Under the pieces are notes generated by a model. It searched no databases, was not told the DNA's origin, and saw nothing but the letters and a program-made list of their open reading frames with translations. This document shows positions 34,533-42,528 of a DNA stretch of 64,000 nt, in pieces (position 1 is the first letter of the stretch; the number at the start of each line of letters is the position of its first letter). Source of the stretch: UBA1494_A sp963973975 (GTDB lineage: Bacteria > Bacteroidota > Bacteroidia > Flavobacteriales_E > Vicingaceae); the NCBI GenBank assembly GCA_963973975.1, contig CAXBCF010000015.1:1-64000 (forward strand). Direction: 5' to 3'. A program made the translations under genes and the position numbers.

Positions 34533-36026
34533 ATGAAGTTATACAAGCTATTATCAATTACCTCAATCACTATACTATTTAGTACTTTATTATTATCCTG
34601 TAATTCAAAAAGTAAAAAGCAAGATACCATTGCTGAAAAAGAACAAAGTGAACTGAAAGGTGCAGATAATATCGCTTATCGGTGGAGTGAAATAGCAATA
34701 ACAGCTACTGCATATGATACTGAAAAATTTAAGCCAAGACCAACTATTACGTCAAGGTATTTAGGCCTCATTTTTGTCGCCATTTTTGATGCTTGGTCAA
34801 GGTATGACGAAAAGGCAATCCCTGTATATTTGAAAGGTGTGGAAAGAAGACCAGTGGATAAACAAAGTTTAAAAAATAAAGAAATTGCCATAAGTTATGC
34901 AGCGTTTAGAGCAATGAATGAATATTATTTTACTGATACTTCACTTTTTAAGAATTTCATGATTGAATTAGGATTAGATCCTACCAATACATCTTTAGAT
35001 CCTACTACACCTGAAGGAGTTGGTAACCTTGCAGCAAAAGCTATAATAGAGGCTAGAAAAGGTGATGGATCAAATCAATACGGCGAAGAACCTGGTTCAG
35101 ATAGAGTTCCATATTTCGATTATATTGGCTACAAACCTATAAATGATGTTGATAATAATATTGACTTAATGCGATGGCAACCAAAATATTTTTCAGATGG
35201 AGCAGGAGGTTTTTTTGCACCAAGTTGTTTAACTCCTTATTGGGATCAAGTAAAACCCATAGCGTTAAAATCTTCTGATCAATTTCGATCTATCCCTCCT
35301 CCTGCAATCGATTCAGAGCAACTTTTAAAAGAACTTGATGAAGTAATTGAATTGCAAGCAAACTTAACAGATAAGCAAAAAGCATTGGTTGAATTTATGC
35401 GTGATGGTCCACAATCTGTTCAACAAGCGGGGCATTGGCTCAAGTTTGCTCAAAATGTTTCAATAAGAGATCAGCATACCTTAGATCAAGATGTGAAATT
35501 GTTTTTTGTAAACCAAGTTGCAGCAATGGATGCTTTTATTGCTTGTTGGGATTCTAAAATGTTCTACGATTATGCAAGACCTTATGCCTTAATTCACAAA
35601 TACTATCAAGATAAACCCATAATTGGTTGGGGTGGAGAAGGAAAAGGAATGATGGAGTTAAAGGGTCAAGAATGGCGTCCCTACTCACCTGCAGTTTTTT
35701 TATGCCCTCCATTCCCATCCTATCCCTCAGGTCACAGCACAATTAGTGGAGCTTGTGGTGAAATACTCAAACTTTATACAGGTAGCGATAAATTTGGCGA
35801 AAAAGTTACACTTGTAGCCGGTGCTTTAACTGAACCTGACCTATTAGGCGACACAGTGGTTCTAGAATTTCCAACATTTACCGAAACTGCTGAAATGGCT
35901 GGAATTTCAAGAGTTATGGGAGGGTATCACATTCAAGCAGATAACATTGCAGGGCTTAAATTGGGAAGAGATTTAGCTCATGAAGTCTTTGCTTTTTATA
36001 AGAAACACATAGGAGAAGAAAACTAA
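34533..36026 (+). CDS. Vanadium-dependent haloperoxidase-like lipoprotein
   Basis: The 497-residue lipoprotein has cysteine 23 (LLLSC) as lipid site. It carries the full PAP2/vanadium haloperoxidase signature: K-x6-RP in KMFYDYARP, PSGH in YPSGHSTISG, and SR-x5-H in SRVMGGYH. These bind vanadate or phosphate. The length and the helical bundle around the motifs match haloperoxidase-like proteins more than small phosphatases. Whether it oxidises halide or is a phosphatase cannot be read from sequence. It is a single gene with a short intergenic space on both sides. Confidence 0.85.
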   Translation: MKLYKLLSITSITILFSTLLLSCNSKSKKQDTIAEKEQSELKGADNIAYRWSEIAITATAYDTEKFKPRPTITSRYLGLIFVAIFDAWSRYDEKAIPVYLKGVERRPVDKQSLKNKEIAISYAAFRAMNEYYFTDTSLFKNFMIELGLDPTNTSLDPTTPEGVGNLAAKAIIEARKGDGSNQYGEEPGSDRVPYFDYIGYKPINDVDNNIDLMRWQPKYFSDGAGGFFAPSCLTPYWDQVKPIALKSSDQFRSIPPPAIDSEQLLKELDEVIELQANLTDKQKALVEFMRDGPQSVQQAGHWLKFAQNVSIRDQHTLDQDVKLFFVNQVAAMDAFIACWDSKMFYDYARPYALIHKYYQDKPIIGWGGEGKGMMELKGQEWRPYSPAVFLCPPFPSYPSGHSTISGACGEILKLYTGSDKFGEKVTLVAGALTEPDLLGDTVVLEFPTFTETAEMAGISRVMGGYHIQADNIAGLKLGRDLAHEVFAFYKKHIGEEN

Positions 36027-36029
36027 TTC

Positions 36030-36413
36030 CTAGAATTTTAAACTTCTAAGCCATTTCAAAGCAGAATGCTCGTCATTGAATAGTTTGGTTGGATATTTCT
36101 TCTTGGTATTTTGGATGTGATAATTAACTTCAATACGGTTAGATAAACTTGCTAAAACAAATGCTTCAGCTAATTTCAGTTCGACTCTATTGACTGCTTC
36201 ATAATCGCTTCTTATTCCAAAATCAGCAGTATTTAAAGCATGAAATAAGGTAATGAACTTTGCTTTCTTATTACCTAGAATTTGTTTGTAAATTGCTAAA
36301 TTTTCGGATAATCCTAATTGATCAATTATTGCATTTTCTTTGACCTTAACTCTAATTATACCATCTTCCAGTAACTGAATAAATGCTATAGATGTTTCAA
36401 ATGTTGTAGACAT
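36030..36413 (-). CDS. SpoIIAA/STAS-like hypothetical protein
   Basis: The 127-residue protein has alternating beta and alpha elements (IIRVKVKENAIID; FITLFHALNTADFGIRSD; KLAEAFVLASLSNRIEVNYHI). It fits the DUF7793/STAS-like group found in Bacteroidota, which I know as of unknown function. No catalytic residues or membrane parts are visible. It converges on the haloperoxidase-like gene with three bases between. Confidence 0.6.
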   Translation of the reverse strand: MSTTFETSIAFIQLLEDGIIRVKVKENAIIDQLGLSENLAIYKQILGNKKAKFITLFHALNTADFGIRSDYEAVNRVELKLAEAFVLASLSNRIEVNYHIQNTKKKYPTKLFNDEHSALKWLRSLKF

Positions 36414-36514
36414 AACTAATTGATTGGTTTATACGAAGGTATATAAAAAAATTAATACTTTCAAAAACTAATTAAACGCATTCAATAAAGCTTAGTACCC
36501 TGCCTATTTCTAGT

Positions 36515-36522
36515 TAACTTTG
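36515..36522 (+). promoter_or_regulatory. -7 box directly before hemN start
   Basis: TAACTTTG ends four bases before the hemN ATG at 36527. A transcript starting the usual few bases after the box would have almost no 5' leader. Confidence 0.4.
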
Positions 36523-36526
36523 CAAC

Positions 36527-37888
36527 ATGCAAAATTTGATTTCTAAATACAATATTCCTGGGCCTCGTTATACCTCATACCCAACTGTACCCTATTGGGA
36601 TGAGACAGGTATAGCGATTGAAGATTGGAAAAGAAGTGTCGTTCAATCATTTGATGACAGTAACAAAGCAGAAGGAATTAGTCTTTACATCCATCTTCCA
36701 TTTTGCGAAAGCTTGTGTACTTTTTGCGGATGTAATAAGAGAATAACGAAAAATCATGATGTAGAAGCTCCTTATATTCAAGCTGTTTTGAAAGAATGGG
36801 ATTTATACCTAAACCTTTTTAAAGAAAAACCAATCATCAGCGAATTACATTTTGGCGGCGGTACTCCAACTTTTTTTAGTCCAGATCAACTTGATGTTTT
36901 ATTAGAAGGAATATTAGGAAAAGGAATTGTTCCAGAAAAACACTCCTACAGCTTTGAAGGACACCCCAATAATACAAACAAAGCGCATTTAGAAGTCATG
37001 TTTAAACATGGTTTTAAAAGAGCAAGTTACGGAGTTCAAGATTTGGATTTAAAAGTGCAGCAAGCTATAAATAGAATTCAACCATTTAAAAATGTAGAAA
37101 AAGTAACCTCAGAAAGTAGAGATGTAGGTTATAATTCCATCAGTTTCGATTTGGTTTATGGTCTACCCCACCAAACGAAAGAGAGTATTCGCTATAGCAT
37201 TGAAAAAGTTAAAACTCTTCTACCCGAACGAATTGCTTTTTACAGTTATGCTCATGTTCCTTGGATTAAGGGGAATGGTCAAAGAGGTTTTGACGAAAAC
37301 GACTTGCCAAAAGATGAGGAAAAGAGAGCACTCTATGAATTGGGTTACAAATTGCTTTTGGAGTCGGGATACAAAGAAATTGGAATGGATCATTTCGCAT
37401 TAGAAAAAGATGAGATGTTTGAATCCATGAAAAAGAAAACCCTGCATCGAAACTTTATGGGGTATACTGCTTCAAAAACAAAACTAATGGTAGGTTTAGG
37501 TGTATCAAGTATTAGCGATAGTTGGTTTGCATTTGCTCAAAACGTAAAAACAGTTGAAGCGTATTATGAAAAGATAGAACAAGGTATTTTACCAATCTTT
37601 AGAGGTCACCTTCTCAATGATGAAGATTTGGTGATTAGAAAACACATCCTTAACATCATGTGCCACTTTGAAACTGAATGGAAATCTGAAGACATGTCGC
37701 ATCCTTCTGTAGTTGAATCAATCGAGAGGCTCAAAGAAATGGAGCAAGATGGTTTGTTAGAACTCTACGAAAATAGTTTGATTGTTACAGAAAAAGGAAA
37801 ACCATTTGTTAGAAATATATGCATGGCTTTTGATGTAAAACTAATGCGAAATAAGCCAAGTACTCAACTATTTTCTATGACAATATGA
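36527..37888 (+). CDS. hemN: Oxygen-independent coproporphyrinogen III oxidase
   Basis: Radical SAM enzyme that decarboxylates coproporphyrinogen III to protoporphyrinogen IX in haem synthesis. The 453-residue length is right for HemN proper. The SAM cluster motif is HLPFCESLCTFCGCN (CxxxCxxC plus the extra cysteine), followed by LHFGGGTPTFF, FEGHPNNT and the QxxYGVQDLDL and SFDLVYGLPHQT stretches. The next gene (hemG/hemY type) overlaps by four bases, so the last two steps of protoporphyrin formation are translationally coupled. Confidence 0.95.
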   Translation: MQNLISKYNIPGPRYTSYPTVPYWDETGIAIEDWKRSVVQSFDDSNKAEGISLYIHLPFCESLCTFCGCNKRITKNHDVEAPYIQAVLKEWDLYLNLFKEKPIISELHFGGGTPTFFSPDQLDVLLEGILGKGIVPEKHSYSFEGHPNNTNKAHLEVMFKHGFKRASYGVQDLDLKVQQAINRIQPFKNVEKVTSESRDVGYNSISFDLVYGLPHQTKESIRYSIEKVKTLLPERIAFYSYAHVPWIKGNGQRGFDENDLPKDEEKRALYELGYKLLLESGYKEIGMDHFALEKDEMFESMKKKTLHRNFMGYTASKTKLMVGLGVSSISDSWFAFAQNVKTVEAYYEKIEQGILPIFRGHLLNDEDLVIRKHILNIMCHFETEWKSEDMSHPSVVESIERLKEMEQDGLLELYENSLIVTEKGKPFVRNICMAFDVKLMRNKPSTQLFSMTI

Positions 37889-39243
37889 TTGCCATTTTAG
37901 GTGCGGGAATTAGTGGTTTAGCTGTAGCTCATCAACTACAAAAAGATGGAAAAAGCTTTGTAATTTTAGAACAAGACGAAAATGCCGGAGGAAAAATTCA
38001 GACAGTAAAAATTAAGGATTTTCTTTGTGAACTTGGGCCTAATACAGTCCTTATTAATAATAAAGAGACCAAAGAAGTACTAGAAGATTTAAATCTCTAT
38101 AAATCACTCATCTTTCCTGAAGAAATTGCGGTTAAACAGCGATTTGTCCTCAAGAACAATAAAATAGAACCTATTCCTACTTCGTTTAAAAGGGCCATTA
38201 GTTCAAACTTAATTGGTTTAAATACAATTTTCAGGATTCTTAAAGAGCCTTTCATTTCCAAGAAAAAAAATCAATCAGAAGAAAGCTTAGCTGATTTTTG
38301 TAGGAGAAGGTTTGGAACTCAAATTTTCGAGGATTTAATTGTTCCGTTCATAACAGGAATTTATGCAGGTGATCCTGAAAAGATGAGCATTAATCATACA
38401 CTTAGTATCTTAAAAGATGCCGAAGAGCTTCACGGTAGTGTAGTAAAAGGGATGATTCAGCTCATGAAGGAAAAGAAAAAGAAAAACTCGGAGGACCAAT
38501 TGCCCAAACAAAAGATTTTTTCGCTTCCAGAAGGTTTAATTAACTTAATTCAAGCTTTTGAGAATGAGCTACAAGAAAAATTACACCTAAATGCAAAAGT
38601 GATTTCTATTGAACAAAAAGTAGATTCTTATCTAATCACTTATTCTCAAAACAGTGAGGAAAAAACAATTCAGGTAGACCAAGTAATATCTACTCTACCA
38701 GCCCCTGTTCTGAGTAAATTAATTAGTCCTTTAAGTCAATCTTTTGCAAATGCATTGGATAACCTTAACTATGTTTCTGCAGTGAGTCTTCACCTCTCTG
38801 TAAGAAAAAGTCAGCTAGATTTTAAAGAAGCAGCTTTCGGAATTCTAAGTCGGCGCAGCGAAAAAGTACCCTTTTTAGGAATTCTATTCAACAGTCGATT
38901 TTTTCCACACACAAGCTCAGATCCTGAAAAAGAATTGATTACTGTAATTGCAGGTGGAAGCCGCTATCCTGAATTAGTAAATAAACCAGATGATGAGATT
39001 GAAAATGAGCTAATTTCATCGCTTCAAAAAGTGCTTGGCAGCAAAGAAAAGCCTGAATTGCTCTCAATAAAAAAATGGTTCAATGGCATTCCTCAATATG
39101 AAATTGGTTATCACAATTTCCTTGATTCAATGAATGAATTTAGAAGTTATCATCCTAACTTTTTTATTGCAGGAAATTTTAATAATGGAATCTCAGTAAG
39201 TGATTGTATCAGAAATGGTATTAATTTGGCAAAAAATAGTTAG
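37885..39243 (+). CDS. hemG: Protoporphyrinogen oxidase (HemY/HemG type)
   Basis: FAD enzyme that oxidises protoporphyrinogen IX. The 452-residue protein starts with the Rossmann motif ILGAGISGLAVAHQL (3-17) and an acidic end of beta-2 (VILEQDENAGGKI). It has the family segments LGPNTVL and FITGIYAGDPEKM, and closes with FIAGNFNNGISVSDCIRNG for flavin binding. The hemN overlap settles the assignment against other amine oxidases. The following YdcF-like gene begins at the next base, forming a three-gene operon. Confidence 0.92.
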   Translation: MIAILGAGISGLAVAHQLQKDGKSFVILEQDENAGGKIQTVKIKDFLCELGPNTVLINNKETKEVLEDLNLYKSLIFPEEIAVKQRFVLKNNKIEPIPTSFKRAISSNLIGLNTIFRILKEPFISKKKNQSEESLADFCRRRFGTQIFEDLIVPFITGIYAGDPEKMSINHTLSILKDAEELHGSVVKGMIQLMKEKKKKNSEDQLPKQKIFSLPEGLINLIQAFENELQEKLHLNAKVISIEQKVDSYLITYSQNSEEKTIQVDQVISTLPAPVLSKLISPLSQSFANALDNLNYVSAVSLHLSVRKSQLDFKEAAFGILSRRSEKVPFLGILFNSRFFPHTSSDPEKELITVIAGGSRYPELVNKPDDEIENELISSLQKVLGSKEKPELLSIKKWFNGIPQYEIGYHNFLDSMNEFRSYHPNFFIAGNFNNGISVSDCIRNGINLAKNS

Positions 39244-39999
39244 ATGTTTTTCATCCTCTCTAAAATCTTTTTTTTCTTTCTACAACCTATTGTATGGATA
39301 CTTACCTTACTTCTATTCAGTCTTTTTTCGAAAAACAATAAGAAAAAATACTTAGTAAGCGCCTTATTCTTACTCTTGTTTTTTAGTAATAAGTTTATTT
39401 TCAATGAATTCTCGAGTGTTTGGGAATTACCTTCTACCAAAATAGAAACATTAGATAAAAATTATAAAGTAGCCATTGTTTTAGGGGGAATTGTGCATCA
39501 AGAAGAAACCTCTAAAAATATCGATTTTGGTAGAAATGCTGATCGAATTCTTCAAGTTTTGCCCTTGTATTTTTCAGGTCAGGTTGAGAAAATATTGATA
39601 GCAGGAGGATCTGGCAGTTTAATTAACGACGATGTTGAAGCTGAAATACTGGCAAATTACTTAATTGAAATTGGAGTTAAAAAAGAGGATCTACTTCTAG
39701 AGAAAACCTCAAGAAATACTTATGAAAATGCGCTAAATTCAATTAAATTATTAAATGAAAAAGGCATTGATGAATCCGTTTTACTTTGCACATCGAGTAT
39801 GCACATGAGAAGATCGGCGGCTTGTTTTAATAAATTGGGTTTTAACCCCGATTTACTTGTTGTTGATTTAGTGAGCGAGGAACGAAAATGGCACCCTGCT
39901 TTTCTAATCTTGCCCGATACTCAAACTCTTTCAGAATGGTATTGGTTACTCCATGAGTGGGTTGGAATTCTTATTTATAAAGCAATGGGATATTGTTAG
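39244..39999 (+). CDS. YdcF/DUF218 family protein
   Basis: The 251-residue protein has one N-terminal membrane helix region (two hydrophobic segments, about 4-23 and 33-50) and a DUF218 domain. Markers are VAIVLGGIVHQEETSK, GRNADRIL, ILIAGGSGSL, EKTSRNTYENALNSIKLL and LCTSSMHMRRSAACF, the typical TSxxHxxRA element. Function in the family is unclear; it often lies near envelope genes. It directly follows hemG. Confidence 0.88.
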   Translation: MFFILSKIFFFFLQPIVWILTLLLFSLFSKNNKKKYLVSALFLLLFFSNKFIFNEFSSVWELPSTKIETLDKNYKVAIVLGGIVHQEETSKNIDFGRNADRILQVLPLYFSGQVEKILIAGGSGSLINDDVEAEILANYLIEIGVKKEDLLLEKTSRNTYENALNSIKLLNEKGIDESVLLCTSSMHMRRSAACFNKLGFNPDLLVVDLVSEERKWHPAFLILPDTQTLSEWYWLLHEWVGILIYKAMGYC

Positions 40000-40025
40000 A
40001 AAGAAGTAAAATAATTGAAAGAGAT

Positions 40026-40778
40026 TTACCTAACTTCTCTAGTGCCAAAAAGAAAATTCACGTATAGATTTACAAAAAAAGATTGATTTTCAGCGAAAGC
40101 CATAATCGGAATTTCATCGAAATAAACATCTATGGCAGCTCCAACTTCAATAGCTCTAAGTGCATCCTGACTTGTTGCAAAATCGAAATGAAAACCAAAT
40201 TTGGCAAAAAGACCAGGATAAAATCTCATCTCATTAAAGCCATTTAGAAATGATGCTCTACCATAAATATCTCCTTGTTGGTGTTTGACTGGATCGTACT
40301 TTTCTTTAACAATGATCGATCTAGGCTGGTTGGGTTCTCTTTCAATAATGTTTAAATAAACAGGCTTAGCCATTCCGATAGAAGGCCCAAAATGAGAGAC
40401 AAAAGTTACAGAGACCCCATTTATTGACTGCTTAGGTATAAAAATTTTATGAATCCCTATGCTCGGCCTTAAGGCATAAAATGAATTCATTTTGCCAAAA
40501 ATATAGCCCCGGACATTGTCTTGAAACGGATTTACACTCCTTATTTCTTTAGGATGCTTGATGTTAGCGATTTCAATTTCAAAAACTCGTTTTTTGAAGG
40601 CAGTAATGAATTTCCCTGAACGATAAACCGCAGAAAACCCATTGGTGTGCATGCCAATACCTCCAGAAACTTCTTTGTCGTAAATAGTCGTTTTTTCTTC
40701 AAAAATCGTTTCTTGTGAAAAGATTGTGAGGGAAAATAAACTTAAAAAAAATAGAAGAATGAAATCTTTTGTTCTCAT
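40026..40778 (-). CDS. Secreted protein, possible outer-membrane beta-barrel
   Basis: I start at the ATG at 40776-40778, which gives a signal peptide (MRTKDFILLFFLSLFSLTIFS, cleavage near SQ) and a mature protein of about 230 residues. Alternating hydrophobic strands such as YRSGKFITAFKKRVFEIEI, FYALRPSIGIHKIF and the final FVNLYVNFLFGTREVR suggest a beta-barrel. The C-terminus does not end in a classical aromatic. I recognise no specific family. It is transcribed away from the OsmC pseudogene. Confidence 0.55.
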   Translation of the reverse strand: MRTKDFILLFFLSLFSLTIFSQETIFEEKTTIYDKEVSGGIGMHTNGFSAVYRSGKFITAFKKRVFEIEIANIKHPKEIRSVNPFQDNVRGYIFGKMNSFYALRPSIGIHKIFIPKQSINGVSVTFVSHFGPSIGMAKPVYLNIIEREPNQPRSIIVKEKYDPVKHQQGDIYGRASFLNGFNEMRFYPGLFAKFGFHFDFATSQDALRAIEVGAAIDVYFDEIPIMAFAENQSFFVNLYVNFLFGTREVR

Positions 40779-40876
40779 ATACCTCAACAAAGTTAATAAT
40801 AAGTATTTTGCCAGAATAACTATTATAAGATAGTTAACTTGATTAACAGCAAAAAAGTTTATTTTTAATGTAAAAA

Positions 40877-41286
40877 ATGAAAGCAACCATTACCGGCTCC
40901 TACACTGACAATTTTAATTGTGAAATAATTCATGTTGGCTCAGGATATGAATTGCAAACAGATGCACCTAAAGACAATAATGGAAAGGGAGCTTGTTTTT
41001 CGCCAACTGATTTAGTAGCTGCTTCTTTGGGAAGTGTATTATAACCACAATTGCCATTAAAGCAAAAGCGAAAAATATTGAAATTGGAAAACCGCAGTTT
41101 CAAATTTTCAAACACATGAAGTCAAATCCCCGACAAATTGATAAAATCAGCGTTGAAATAGTCTTTGATGTTCCTTTAAATAAAGAAGAAAAAGACTTTG
41201 TTAATTATGAAGCAAAAAACTGTCCAGTAGCTCTCAGCTTAAACCCCGAACTAATTCAAGATATTTCGTTTACTTATAAGAGCTAA
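40877..41286 (+). pseudogene. OsmC-family gene with frameshift
   Basis: The frame from ATG 40877 encodes an OsmC-like start up to FSPTDLVAASLGS, where the stop TAA appears at about 41042. One base after the glycine-serine, a single missing T would restore the second frame, which continues TTIAIKAKAKNIEIGKPQF and ends CPVALSLNPELIQD...FTYKS at TAA 41284-41286. Peroxide-reducing OsmC proteins need two cysteines: the first is at the lesion and the second (NCPVA) is intact. It may be a real loss or a sequencing error. The 3' end overlaps the convergent YtxJ gene by 17 bases. Confidence 0.8.
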
Positions 41287-41611
41287 TTGCTTTAGCATCA
41301 ATCCCACCATGCGAAGAATGATAAATTGTTTCAGCGCTTTTAATCAAAATTAACTGAGGAGATTGGTGTTGAACTTCTAATTCTTCAGCAATCAGATTAC
41401 TAATAGATCTGAATTTAATTAAATCTAAAAGGTAAATAGGAACTTCAGGATTGTGTTTTTTTCAAGAAGATTGCAATGAAAATTTAACCATAGAACTCAC
41501 AGGACAACGAGTTGAATGCTTAAAAATAGCGTGAAGTTTTTCGGGAGAAGCTTTACTATCTTCTAGTAAGTTTCTAAAATCTTGCTCAGATTCTAACTTT
41601 CTCCAATCCAA
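41270..41611 (-). pseudogene. YtxJ-like bacilliredoxin with premature stop
   Basis: On the minus strand the frame starts at TTG 41609-41611 (family N-terminus LDWRKLESEQDF). It contains the key FKHSTRCPVSSM segment, with the monothiol cysteine in RCP, and ends GIDAKAISSYK at 41270. A TGA at 41461-41463 replaces the expected tryptophan codon (TGG), and the reading frame is the same before and after it. It belongs to the bacillithiol redox proteins (YtxJ/BrxC) of Bacteroidota. It is close to the convergent OsmC gene, and both are broken. Confidence 0.75.
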
Positions 41612-41613
41612 AT

Positions 41614-41739
41614 TTAGGATGGATTCTGGTTGCTAACTACTTCAGCTTTACTGTATGCAGCGCAACGGTGGTTAGACTTACAAGAGAATAAGGTTGCGGT
41701 TAAAAAAACTGCTAAAAAAACGATGCTTAATTTTTTCAT
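41614..41739 (-). CDS. Small CxxxCAAY lipoprotein
   Basis: The ATG at 41737-41739 gives a 41-residue protein. It has a lipobox signal (LFSC, cysteine 20) and a short tail KSNHRCAAYSKAEVVSNQNPS. Such tiny lipoproteins with a CAAY motif are common in Bacteroidota beside ytxJ genes. The start at 41829 would destroy the signal peptide. Confidence 0.6.
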   Translation of the reverse strand: MKKLSIVFLAVFLTATLFSCKSNHRCAAYSKAEVVSNQNPS

Positions 41740-41838
41740 GGCTAAATTTAATGCGTCAAAAATAATGAAACTTAATTGTTTAAACGATAAAAGTTTATAT
41801 TTTGTTATCATTACTATTTTAATAAGCAACTATTAACA

Positions 41839-42528
41839 ATGTCATTTTACTTTCAAGAGGAGATTAATAATTGTGGAGATTGGAAAAACTTCCTTCAAAT
41901 AGAGCTATCAAAAGCGTATTTCATTTCTCTTGAAAAAGAACTAATAAAGGACTTGGAAACAAAACAAGTATTCCCTCCAAAAAACAATATTTTTAAAGCA
42001 TTTGAGTTAACTCCAATTAGTACGGTTAAGGTGGTAATTCTAGGTCAAGACCCTTACCATGGAATAAACCAAGCAAATGGATTGTGTTTTTCAGTTAATC
42101 ATGGAGTTCCTTTTCCCCCTTCACTTAGAAATATTTTTAAAGAAATGATGAATGATTTAAAAATAGCACTCCCAAGTCATGGCGATTTATCAAATTGGGC
42201 CAAACAAGGTGTTCTGCTTTTAAATGAATCATTGACTGTAGTGGAAGCTCAAGCAGCATCGCATCAAAAAATTGGTTGGAGCAAGTTAACAGATGCTGTG
42301 ATTAAAAAAGTAAGCAATGAAAAATCGAATACTATATTTGTACTATGGGGAAAGCATGCGGCCAAAAAAAAGTCACTTATTGATGAAAAGAAACATAAAA
42401 TAATTGAAGCTGCACATCCATCACCACTTTCGGCCTACAGAGGTTTTTTCGACAGTCAGCCTTTTTCTCAGATTAATCGTTTTCTCGAGAATACAAATCA
42501 AACAACAATCAATTGGAAGTTAGATTAG
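41839..42528 (+). CDS. ung: Uracil-DNA glycosylase
   Basis: Ung removes uracil from DNA in base-excision repair. The 229-residue protein has the catalytic loop VVILGQDPYHG (69-79, aspartate 75-76 region), PPSLRNIFKEM, WAKQGVLLLNESLTV and HPSPLSAYRGFF for the minor-groove and histidine motif. All hallmark residues are present. The 3' end overlaps the BamA-like gene start by 16 bases. Confidence 0.95.
   Translation: MSFYFQEEINNCGDWKNFLQIELSKAYFISLEKELIKDLETKQVFPPKNNIFKAFELTPISTVKVVILGQDPYHGINQANGLCFSVNHGVPFPPSLRNIFKEMMNDLKIALPSHGDLSNWAKQGVLLLNESLTVVEAQAASHQKIGWSKLTDAVIKKVSNEKSNTIFVLWGKHAAKKKSLIDEKKHKIIEAAHPSPLSAYRGFFDSQPFSQINRFLENTNQTTINWKLD

Noticed and set aside
41630..41836. Plus-strand ORF opposite the small lipoprotein
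   Set aside because: The lipobox and CAAY motif on the minus strand are more convincing.
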